A stretch of DNA of 5,072 bases, from contig CAYGZY010000029.1 of assembly GCA_964354485.1 (NCBI GenBank), forward strand, positions 1 through 5,072, in the 5' to 3' direction. A model generated the notes under the pieces. It worked only from the letters and a program-made list of their open reading frames with translations. It was not told the origin of the DNA and did not search any database. The number at the start of each line of letters is the position of its first letter. Position 1 is the stretch's first letter. Shown in pieces: positions 1 through 5,072 of the stretch. A program made the translations under genes and the position numbers. This DNA comes from CAYGXH01 sp964354485. Lineage in GTDB: Bacteria; Bacteroidota; Ignavibacteria; UBA10030; SZUA-254.

Positions 1-1045
1 GATTCTTTCCCTTTAATTTCTTTTTTGCGTTGGCTATGCCGTGTTCTGTTTCCAGTGCAAATCCGACGAGAATAGATTTTCCTTTTCGTGCACCAATGTC
101 TGACAGGATATCAGCATTTTTTTTCAACCGCAGAACAAGTGTGTCGCCCTCTACCGTTTCCTTTTTAATCTTTTGCTTCAGTACAATGACGGGGCTGAAA
201 TCCGCGACAGCCGCCGCCATGATAATAACGTCAGAAGTCCTGTGAAACTTCTTAACTGCACGATGCATCTGGTGAGCAGTCTCTACGTCGATGCGTTTCA
301 CGTTGCGTAGCGAAGTATGGGACACTGGCCCCGTAATCAGGGTTACGTCTGCGCCTCGCTGTGCTGCTGCATTAGCTAAAGCAAATCCCATAGTACCTGT
401 CGAACGGTTGCCAATGAAGCGGACAGGATCGATTGCTTCATGCGTCGGCCCCGCAGTGACGAGTACTTTCTTCCCCTTCAGATCATGCGAGGTTTGATGC
501 AGTACATCCTCAACCGCTTTCTGAATCACCGGAAGGTCGGGAAGCCGACCGGGTCCTTTCAGACCGCTAGCGAGTTCTCCTTCCGCCGGAGGTATAATGA
601 TATAGCCGCGCTCGCGGAGGATCCGCATGTTCTCCTGAGTTACATCCCTGAGGAGCATATCGGAATCCATGGATGGTGCAAGAATGACCGGACCTCTCAT
701 GGCAAGTGCAAGAGTTGTTACGGCATTATCGGCAAGTCCGCCGGCGATTTTCGCCATTGTGTTTGCAGTCGCAGGCGCAATCAGCATGCAATCCATCTCC
801 TGTGCGAGATCGATGTGCCATGTGCCTGCGCGAAGGACAGCTCCATCGGAATCAGGGAATGTTCCCACAACAACTTCGTTGCCGCTCACGGTGGAGAGTG
901 TAAGGGGAGTTACAAACTCCTTCGCTGATTCGGTCATGATAATGCGAACTTCTGCGCCGCTTCTCCGTAAATCACGCACAAGCTGAGGCACCTTATATGC
1001 TGCGATGCCCCCGGTGATTCCGATGAGGATTTTCTTACCTTTCAT
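1..1045 (-). CDS. coaBC: Bifunctional phosphopantothenoylcysteine decarboxylase / phosphopantothenate-cysteine ligase CoaBC (Dfp), C-terminus cut by window edge
   Basis: Makes 4'-phosphopantetheine for coenzyme A in the cytosol. The CoaB domain ligates cysteine to 4'-phosphopantothenate, and the FMN-dependent CoaC domain decarboxylates the product. An uninterrupted frame of 348 codons runs off the left edge; the family is about 400 residues, so roughly the last 50 are missing. The CoaC half (about 1-185) shows the flavoprotein start GITGGIAAYK (9-18), the active-site His77 in TWHIDLA, PATANT (91-96) and the substrate segment PSMDSDM (124-130). The CoaB half (about 189 onward) shows VTAGPT (196-201), DPVRFIGNRSTG (206-217), AAAVADF (277-283), the KIKK lysines (292-295) and VGFALETE (327-334). 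Two CoaC positions differ from the E. coli type: Asp127 where Asn is usual, and Ser160 in ELASG where the clamp Cys is usual. The start ATG is 17 bp after the rpoZ stop with no clear Shine-Dalgarno sequence, so translation may be coupled to rpoZ. Confidence 0.96.
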   Translation of the reverse strand, partial: MKGKKILIGITGGIAAYKVPQLVRDLRRSGAEVRIIMTESAKEFVTPLTLSTVSGNEVVVGTFPDSDGAVLRAGTWHIDLAQEMDCMLIAPATANTMAKIAGGLADNAVTTLALAMRGPVILAPSMDSDMLLRDVTQENMRILRERGYIIIPPAEGELASGLKGPGRLPDLPVIQKAVEDVLHQTSHDLKGKKVLVTAGPTHEAIDPVRFIGNRSTGTMGFALANAAAQRGADVTLITGPVSHTSLRNVKRIDVETAHQMHRAVKKFHRTSDVIIMAAAVADFSPVIVLKQKIKKETVEGDTLVLRLKKNADILSDIGARKGKSILVGFALETEHGIANAKKKLKGKN

Positions 1046-1062
1046 CGTAGCGGGACCGGGAG

Positions 1063-1389
1063 TCACTCTTCTTTTTGAATAACGGTTTCATCCTCTTTGT
1101 ACCGGTAGGTGAGTTGATCATTCATAATTTCGTTTATCGCAACCTCTGTCGGCTTCAGACGCTTCTCAAAATCCTGCGCAACGAGAATCTGATCAGGATT
1201 GGTCTGAGGCTGTTCGGTTTCCTCCTCCGGTTCAAAAATTCTTGTCTGGAGCATTTCGATTCGCTGGTTAAATTCGATCTTCATCTCCTCATTAATCTGC
1301 CGGGCTCTTTTTAAGAGGATAACGATTGCTTCGTAGATGTTGTCCGCTTTGTTGCTTAATTTTTCAATGTCCAATGGTTTGATGGGCAT
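1063..1389 (-). CDS. rpoZ: DNA-directed RNA polymerase omega subunit, Bacteroidota/Chlorobiota-like form
   Basis: Omega is the small subunit that binds the beta' subunit and helps assemble RNA polymerase (homologous to eukaryotic Rpb6). The 108-residue product has the family's order: NIYEAIVILLKRARQIN at 17-33, a helix with the conserved KRARQIN, and near the end DFEKRLKPTEVAINEI at 73-88, like the 'kPT..Ai.Ei' block of omega. Between them lies an acidic, Glu/Pro/Gln-rich linker (about 52-67), probably flexible; a linker of this kind is seen in Bacteroidota omega proteins. The ATG is preceded by AGAGGT seven bases upstream, which supports this start. It sits 51 bp after gmk and 17 bp before coaBC. 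The gmk-rpoZ order is a widespread arrangement and strengthens the call, since omega is short and weakly conserved. Confidence 0.87.
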   Translation of the reverse strand: MPIKPLDIEKLSNKADNIYEAIVILLKRARQINEEMKIEFNQRIEMLQTRIFEPEEETEQPQTNPDQILVAQDFEKRLKPTEVAINEIMNDQLTYRYKEDETVIQKEE

Positions 1390-1440
1390 ACAGCTTACCT
1401 CTGTGAATGATTATTTGTGTACGTATTTTCGATTTTTAGG

Positions 1441-2001
1441 TTATAAGTTCTTACGTATGATGTTGTCAACGTCGGTAATTGCGGTTTCGAGTATGTCGTT
1501 GACAACACAGTAATCAAAATCTTTCGATCGTTCAAGCTCCATCTTAAAACGTTCACTCCGTCTGGCTAATTCCGAAGGTGTTTCCGTACGGCGGTTGCGC
1601 AGACGATCGAGGAGCGCTTCAATGCTCGGCGGTTTGATGAAGATGATCACCGCCTGGTCGCTATACCGCGACTTAATTGAAAGAGCTCCATTTACGTCCA
1701 CATCGAAGATGATCGGGTGTCCGCTCTTTTCGGCTCTGTCGACTTCGCTTTTCAATGTTCCGTAGTATTCGCCGTAAATATTTTCCCATTCAATCAGTTC
1801 ACCCCGTTTGATCTTCTCTTCGAACTCTTTTTTTGTGATGAACAGGTAATCTTTCCCATTAACTTCACTCTGACGTCTCGGACGGGTTGTTGCCGAGACG
1901 GAAAATTTCATATCGGGATGCCGTCGCAGGATTTCCCCGGCGATCGTCGTCTTCCCGCATCCGCTCGGTCCAGAAACGACGAATAACTTCGGTGATGACA
2001 T
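1441..2001 (-). CDS. gmk: Guanylate kinase
   Basis: Phosphorylates GMP to GDP with ATP in the cytosol, feeding GTP and dGTP pools. The product is 186 residues, slightly shorter than the E. coli enzyme (about 207). It carries the P-loop GPSGCGKT (11-18), with Cys where Ala is common. The GMP-binding region includes SATTRPRR (36-43), NGKDYLF (48-54), the YGEYYGT segment (76-82) and the acidic block FDVDVNGA (99-106). The lid shows RLRNRRTET (133-141), followed by the paired arginines ARR (146-148), and the domain closes with DFDYCVVND (161-169). The stretch after RPRR reads QSE where PGE is usual, a mild variation. An AAAGAG sequence about 8 bases before the ATG is a weak ribosome binding site. 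It lies 89 bp downstream of yicC and 51 bp upstream of rpoZ, so it probably belongs to the same transcript. Confidence 0.97.
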   Translation of the reverse strand: MSSPKLFVVSGPSGCGKTTIAGEILRRHPDMKFSVSATTRPRRQSEVNGKDYLFITKKEFEEKIKRGELIEWENIYGEYYGTLKSEVDRAEKSGHPIIFDVDVNGALSIKSRYSDQAVIIFIKPPSIEALLDRLRNRRTETPSELARRSERFKMELERSKDFDYCVVNDILETAITDVDNIIRKNL

Positions 2002-2090
2002 AGGATTATCTCTTTAAAAATCTACCGCTTACTCGATGCGGAAGTGTCTGCTACAACCACACGAGGTTCTGCAACGCACACATCATGCGG

Positions 2091-2972
2091 CTACTCGATA
2101 TTCTGCAGTTGTTCGCGTATTTTTTCCAGCTCTTCTTTGATCTCAACAACCAGGTGCGACATTGCCGCATCGTTTGCTTTCGCACCCATAGTGTTTGCTT
2201 CGCGGTTCATTTCCTGCGTAAGAAAATTTAATTTCCTGCCGGGCGAATCTGAATCGTTAAGAGCGCTGAGAAAGAATTTATTATGACTCCGGAAACGAAC
2301 GCACTCCTCCGTTACATCGAGTTTATCTACCATAAGGGCAATTTCCAGTTCCAAACGCTTCTCATCGATGATGGACGGGTCGGACAGCAATTCGTGGAGT
2401 CTCTCTTCAAGGCGCGATCGGGCTTCAGGGACACGCTCTCCGGCAAGGCGCTCGATCTGGCTGATTCTTGATTCGATGGCATTAATTCTCTGCTTGAGGT
2501 CCTTCGACAGTTCGCCACCTTCACGCTCGCGCATTTTAAAAGCTTCATCGAGAGCAATAGTGAGTGATTTTTTTACCAGTTTCCAGTCGCCCTCGTCGCC
2601 TTTATTGAATCCGTTGACCTCAAGAACATCCGGAAACTGTAAGAGATGAGTGAGAGAAACCTTCTCCTGAATTTTTACTGCCTTCCGAAGATCGTTTAGC
2701 AGGGAATAGTACAGTTTCGCCGCGCCTTTATTCACTCTGAGAGGCGCTTCGCCGCCGTTCTCGGATACAATCGAGAGCGCAACGTTGATCTTTCCACGAA
2801 TAAACTTTGTCCTGATAACCTCTTTAACTTCGTTCTCGCGCAGTGCTATTGTACGCGGAAGACGTGTCGTCACCTCAAGGTACCGACTGTTTACGCTTCT
2901 TACTTCCGCGGTGGCGGTTGTGCCGTTTTTTGCGGCTTCACCCCGCCCGAAACCTGTCATACTTAAAATCAT
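2091..2972 (-). CDS. yicC: YicC family protein (endoribonuclease YicC/YloC)
   Basis: Member of the YicC/YloC family, whose E. coli protein has been reported to be an endoribonuclease involved in small-RNA turnover. The activity here is inferred from homology. The chosen start gives 293 residues beginning MILSMTGFGRGE, which matches the family's invariant N-terminus (MxxSMTGFGRG); the frame stays open 42 codons further upstream, but that stretch does not look like YicC and covers the predicted promoter. The N-terminal domain (about 1-155) contains EVRSVNSRYLEV (23-34), also diagnostic. A charged helical segment (about 150-200) leads to the C-terminal DUF1732 domain with DVTEECVRFRSH (219-230), GRKLNFLTQEMNREANTMG (245-263) and the terminal KIREQLQNIE (284-293). 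The ribosome binding site is weak (GTGAG about 11 bases before the ATG). It is the first gene of the yicC-gmk-rpoZ-coaBC block. Confidence 0.95.
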   Translation of the reverse strand: MILSMTGFGRGEAAKNGTTATAEVRSVNSRYLEVTTRLPRTIALRENEVKEVIRTKFIRGKINVALSIVSENGGEAPLRVNKGAAKLYYSLLNDLRKAVKIQEKVSLTHLLQFPDVLEVNGFNKGDEGDWKLVKKSLTIALDEAFKMREREGGELSKDLKQRINAIESRISQIERLAGERVPEARSRLEERLHELLSDPSIIDEKRLELEIALMVDKLDVTEECVRFRSHNKFFLSALNDSDSPGRKLNFLTQEMNREANTMGAKANDAAMSHLVVEIKEELEKIREQLQNIE

Positions 2973-3001
2973 GATGGATTGCTCACTTTTGGACAAAATT
3001 C

Positions 3002-3037
3002 CCCTTGTAAGGTACAAAATATTCCCCCCTTCGTCAA
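3002..3037 (-). promoter_or_regulatory. Predicted promoter of the yicC-gmk-rpoZ-coaBC operon
   Basis: Reading the minus strand, TTGACG (3037-3032) is followed after 17 bp by TACCTT (3014-3009). The -35 matches TTGACA in five of six bases, and the -10 fits the TAnnTT pattern described for Bacteroidota-type sigma A promoters. Transcription would start near 3002, giving a leader of about 30 bases before the yicC ATG. No experimental support; judged from spacing, position and sequence only. Confidence 0.55.
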
Positions 3038-3091
3038 GGAAAACATTTCCACCGCTTTTCCACAATAACAGAGACAAATCCTTTCTTGCCT

Positions 3092-3126
3092 TTGACAAAG
3101 AGGCCCTTTTGTCTATATTTATGTTG
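3092..3126 (+). promoter_or_regulatory. Predicted promoter of rqcH
   Basis: A perfect TTGACA (3092-3097) lies 16 bp before TATATT (3114-3119), close to the sigma-70 consensus and also matching TAnnTT. The predicted start near 3126 leaves a leader of about 24 bases. Its -35 box is 54 bp from the -35 of the divergent yicC promoter, so the two promoters face away from each other without overlapping. Confidence 0.6.
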
Positions 3127-3132
3127 AAAATC

Positions 3133-3140
3133 GGTGAGAG
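3133..3140 (+). promoter_or_regulatory. Ribosome binding site of rqcH
   Basis: GGTGAGAG ends 9 bases before the ATG at 3150 and is followed by an A-rich spacer. It is the clearest Shine-Dalgarno match in the window and supports 3150 as the start. Confidence 0.6.
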
Positions 3141-3149
3141 AAAAATAAA

Positions 3150-4853
3150 ATGTTGGTACAGTACTACGTCCTGAATGCGCTTGTAAAAGAATTCGATGCA
3201 GCGCTTCGGGGTTTTACAATCACGGAATTATACACCCAGCAAAAAAACGAGCTGGTGGTTGTTGTAACAGATCACCTCTCTCGCAATGTGCCGGAAGAAG
3301 AGATGTCACTTTGCATTTCTGTCTCACCCGGCTTTAATTATATTCTTCTGCGGCGAGCCGTTACACGCGCCAGAAAAAATTCAGTGTCCCTATTTGATAA
3401 TCTCAACGACTCACGTATAGAAGAAATCGCAATTCACCCGTGCGACCGTACGCTGACCGTCGCGGTATCGGTGGGCATGAGAATCATTATCCGGCTTTAT
3501 AATACAGCTGAGAGTAATATCTTACTCGTCGACGATACAGACCGGATCGTTGAGAGTTTTAAAAGGAGCAGAGAGCTTACAGGTACACTCCTTGCTGCCG
3601 TTGAACGGCGATACGATGAAAAGATATTGGAAGATGAATCAGCCTTTACTGAAGCCCTCCGTCGGCATGCGGGGGAAAATATATCGCGTGCGCTGAAAGA
3701 ACTCTTTCCGCAGTTTGGTCCGGTATATGTGAAGGAACTGATGTATAGGGCAGGTATGTCGGAGGATTTGAAAGTTGAGGAAGAAGAGCAGAGAGCGGAG
3801 AGCATAGAGCATAGAGCGTTGAGCATTGAGCTTGGAGCAATGAGCGTTGAGTTGCGGAATCCGGCGCCAATTGTTTACATCAGTGAGAGTGGAGTTGCTC
3901 AGCTTTCCGTAATTAAGCTAAAAACTATGGAACATTGCGAGAGCAAACAGTTCTGTACGGTCAATGAAGCGGTCGAAGAGATGCTTGTCGGTCGTTTTCG
4001 CTCCCGAAAAAGTCAGACAGAAAAACAGGCACTGATGAAAAAAGTGGGAACGGAGATCGGCAAGATTGAGAAAGCTCTCGGCTCGATAAAAAGTCAAAAG
4101 CCGACGGATCCTGCAGTATTGGAATACAATGGTCAGCTCATTTTGTCGCATCTTGACCGAATAAAAAAAGGGATGAAATCGGTTGAAGTACCGGATTTAC
4201 ATTCACTAACTGATACGATTATCATACCGCTCGATCCCGCTCTGGCGCCAGTTCAGAATGCAGAGAAATATTTTCAGAGATCCCGAAAGATAACCAAGGA
4301 GCGCGAGGAAACGGAGCACCGGTCCCGGCAGTTGGCACAAAGGCTGGTGATACTGAAGGAGCTTGAGAAATCCGTACTCGAATCTGAGCCGATTAGCGGG
4401 GTAAAAAATATTCTCGAAGAACATAAGGATGCTCTGCGCATGCTGAACCTTGATCAGAAGGGAAAAGAGAAGAGCCCGCTTCCATTCCGGGTATTTTCAC
4501 TTGAAGACGGTTACGAAGTATGGGTTGGCAAGAGCAGTGCCAGCAACGATCTCCTGACGATGAAACACACAGCGCCGCACGACCTCTGGTTTCACGTCCG
4601 CGGCGCGAGCGGATCGCATACAGTACTTAAGATGAAAAAAGGTGAGAATGTACCCAGAGAGATTGTTTATCAAGCCGCAGGCATCGCGGCTTATTACAGT
4701 AAAATGCGGAACGCGTCCAACGTCCCGGTCGCATATTGTGAAAGGAAATACGTCCGTAAGCCGAAAGGTATTGCCCGCGGAGCGGTCACATTAGAGCGGG
4801 AGAAAGTCATCTTTGTCAAGCCGAAGTTACCCTTAGTAGAAGGTTATCCATAG
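3150..4853 (+). CDS. rqcH: NFACT-family ribosome quality control protein RqcH (Rqc2/NEMF, FbpA-like)
   Basis: RqcH binds stalled 50S subunits carrying peptidyl-tRNA and recruits tRNA-Ala to add C-terminal alanine tails that mark the nascent chain for proteolysis. Some relatives were earlier described as fibronectin-binding proteins. The 567 residues match the family length (about 570). The NFACT-N domain begins MLVQYYVLNALVKEF and has D99-R100, aligning with the Asp-Arg pair (D97/R98) needed for tRNA binding in Bacillus RqcH. A helix-hairpin-helix-like part spans about 176-203 (FPQFGPVYVKELMYRAGM at 186-203). A long charged helical region, probably the coiled-coil arms, covers about 270-435, including LDPALAPVQNAEKYF (361-375). 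The C-terminal NFACT-R (DUF814) domain has GYEVWVGKSSASNDLLTMK (454-472), DLWFHVRGASGSH (478-490) and KYVRKPKG (533-540). Residues 213-236 are encoded by a 7-bp tandem repeat, and the last three codons and stop lie in a palindrome. I infer ribosome rescue, not adhesion. Confidence 0.93.
   Translation: MLVQYYVLNALVKEFDAALRGFTITELYTQQKNELVVVVTDHLSRNVPEEEMSLCISVSPGFNYILLRRAVTRARKNSVSLFDNLNDSRIEEIAIHPCDRTLTVAVSVGMRIIIRLYNTAESNILLVDDTDRIVESFKRSRELTGTLLAAVERRYDEKILEDESAFTEALRRHAGENISRALKELFPQFGPVYVKELMYRAGMSEDLKVEEEEQRAESIEHRALSIELGAMSVELRNPAPIVYISESGVAQLSVIKLKTMEHCESKQFCTVNEAVEEMLVGRFRSRKSQTEKQALMKKVGTEIGKIEKALGSIKSQKPTDPAVLEYNGQLILSHLDRIKKGMKSVEVPDLHSLTDTIIIPLDPALAPVQNAEKYFQRSRKITKEREETEHRSRQLAQRLVILKELEKSVLESEPISGVKNILEEHKDALRMLNLDQKGKEKSPLPFRVFSLEDGYEVWVGKSSASNDLLTMKHTAPHDLWFHVRGASGSHTVLKMKKGENVPREIVYQAAGIAAYYSKMRNASNVPVAYCERKYVRKPKGIARGAVTLEREKVIFVKPKLPLVEGYP
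3786..3855 (+). repeat. Degenerate 7-bp tandem repeat (GAGCNNN)x9 plus one variant unit, inside rqcH
   Basis: GAGC recurs exactly every seven bases, at 3786, 3793, 3800, 3807, 3814, 3821, 3828, 3835 and 3842, followed by GAGT at 3849. The last three bases of each unit vary (AGA, GGA, ATA, ATA, GTT, ATT, TTG, AAT, GTT). Because 3 x 7 bp equals 7 codons, the frame returns every three units and the product shows three heptads, EQRAESI, EHRALSI and ELGAMSV (213-233). The nine GAGC units total 63 bp, so they keep the frame. I recall similar 'GAGCATA'-like runs as dispersed repeats in several bacterial genomes, but cannot check that here. Confidence 0.9.
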
Positions 4854-4885
4854 CCCCCGGCTTAAGCCGGGGGCTATGGATAACC
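4842..4885. repeat. Perfect 44-bp palindrome at the 3' end of rqcH
   Basis: Two 22-bp arms pair without any mismatch around the centre CTTAAG (4861-4866). Each arm has a GC-rich inner part (GCCCCCGG / CCGGGGGC) and a mixed outer part (GGTTATCCATA / TATGGATAACC). The left arm begins on a codon boundary and encodes the last residues Gly-Tyr-Pro and the TAG stop of rqcH. The RNA would form a very stable hairpin able to protect the 3' end. No T-run follows on either strand, so a classical intrinsic terminator is not supported; a REP-like element is the better reading. Confidence 0.9.
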
Positions 4886-4898
4886 GTAAACCCTGCTT

Positions 4899-4914
4899 AA
4901 CCGTTTCAACGGTT
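4899..4914. repeat. Second short palindrome, 7-bp arms
   Basis: AACCGTT (4899-4905) and AACGGTT (4908-4914) are exact inverted copies separated by TC. It lies 13 bp after the 44-bp palindrome. A GC-rich palindrome followed by an AACCGTT-type palindrome suggests one compound repetitive element, as in REP/BIME units; this grouping is inference. Confidence 0.6.
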
Positions 4915-5072
4915 TAAAGATAATCGTGAGTATCTGCCAAAATAAAATTAAACAACTGACTTGAATATTAAAAAAAGGTAAGTATTCTAAGTTAATGGAC
5001 TGTAATAAACTGGGAAATAGTTTGCAGGGTGGTTGGAGATTATGAATCAGTATTTAAGTTATATCTCATTAT
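4915..5072 (+). other. AT-rich downstream region; possible leader of a further plus-strand gene
   Basis: No coding region can be assigned. A possible promoter is TTGAAT (4961-4966), 16 bp, then TATTCT (4983-4988). A 16-codon open frame runs from the ATG at 4995 to a TGA at 5043-5045, and it overlaps by four bases (ATGA) another ATG at 5042 whose frame, beginning MNQYLSYISL, is open to the window end. GGAG at 5035-5038 is only three bases before that ATG, closer than usual. The true start of a downstream gene may lie here or beyond the window. Confidence 0.25.

Noticed and set aside
440..928. Long plus-strand open frames across the coaBC region.
   Set aside because: They are antisense to a clear, continuous CoaBC frame, match no family I know and have unnatural composition.
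2973..3098. The yicC frame stays open 42 codons upstream of 2972, giving a possible 335-residue protein.
   Set aside because: The family begins with MxxSMTGFGRG, which starts at 2972. The upstream residues have no family likeness and the extension would cover the predicted promoter.
3786..3855. CRISPR array or phase-variable contingency repeat.
   Set aside because: There are no spacers between the repeats, so it is not a CRISPR. The units differ from each other, which makes slippage-driven phase switching less likely than in perfect repeats.
3497..3870. Minus-strand frames with Leu-Cys-Ser/Ala-Leu repeats opposite rqcH.
   Set aside because: The Leu/Cys-rich repeat is simply the antisense translation of the 7-bp GAGC repeat; the plus strand encodes a well-supported NFACT protein.
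3150..4853. Annotation as a fibronectin-binding surface adhesin.
   Set aside because: There is no signal peptide or membrane anchor, and the Asp-Arg pair and NFACT-R motifs point to ribosome quality control; the adhesin name is historical.
4842..4885. Intrinsic transcription terminator for rqcH.
   Set aside because: The hairpin is strong, but the following bases are GTAAACCCTG with no T-run, and the minus strand lacks one too. It may still stop or protect transcripts, but it is not a classical terminator.
4918..4935. Inverted AGATA/TATCT pair.
   Set aside because: Five-bp arms in AT-rich DNA are expected by chance, with no supporting context.

Overview
The window is a compact bacterial housekeeping segment with a small repeat-rich tail. 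Four genes run leftwards on the minus strand: a YicC-family endoribonuclease gene, then gmk (guanylate kinase), rpoZ (RNA polymerase omega) and coaBC (coenzyme A biosynthesis, cut by the left window edge). One gene runs rightwards on the plus strand and encodes an NFACT-family protein of the RqcH type, which acts in rescue of stalled ribosomes. The two blocks diverge from a 177-bp intergenic region with a recognisable promoter on each strand.

The organism looks like a member of the Bacteroidota/Chlorobiota/Ignavibacteriota group, but this is inferred from protein style and not from any marker RNA. Three features point that way. Omega is of the longer, acidic-linker Bacteroidota-like kind. The CoaC active-site segments read PSMDSDM and ELASG, where most bacteria have the PxMNxxMW type and a Cys. 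Both intergenic -10 elements fit the TAnnTT pattern.

Layout: 1-1045 coaBC (minus, C-terminal end missing); 1063-1389 rpoZ (minus); 1441-2001 gmk (minus); 2091-2972 yicC (minus); 2973-3149 divergent promoters; 3150-4853 rqcH (plus); 4842-4914 two palindromes, the first perfect over 44 bp and supplying the last three codons and the stop of rqcH; 4915-5072 AT-rich DNA that may lead into another plus-strand gene.

The minus-strand genes form a likely operon (gaps of 89, 51 and 17 bp) joining RNA turnover, GMP-to-GDP conversion, RNA polymerase assembly and CoA synthesis. This order is well known in other phyla, and as I recall rqcH also lies beside it in Bacillus (yloA next to yloC-gmk-rpoZ-coaBC). 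The genes are therefore ordinary. The unusual features are two repeat structures that have entered the rqcH reading frame: a degenerate 7-bp tandem repeat encoding three protein heptads, and the 44-bp palindrome that forms its 3' end. I found no clear candidate for an entirely new multi-gene system.
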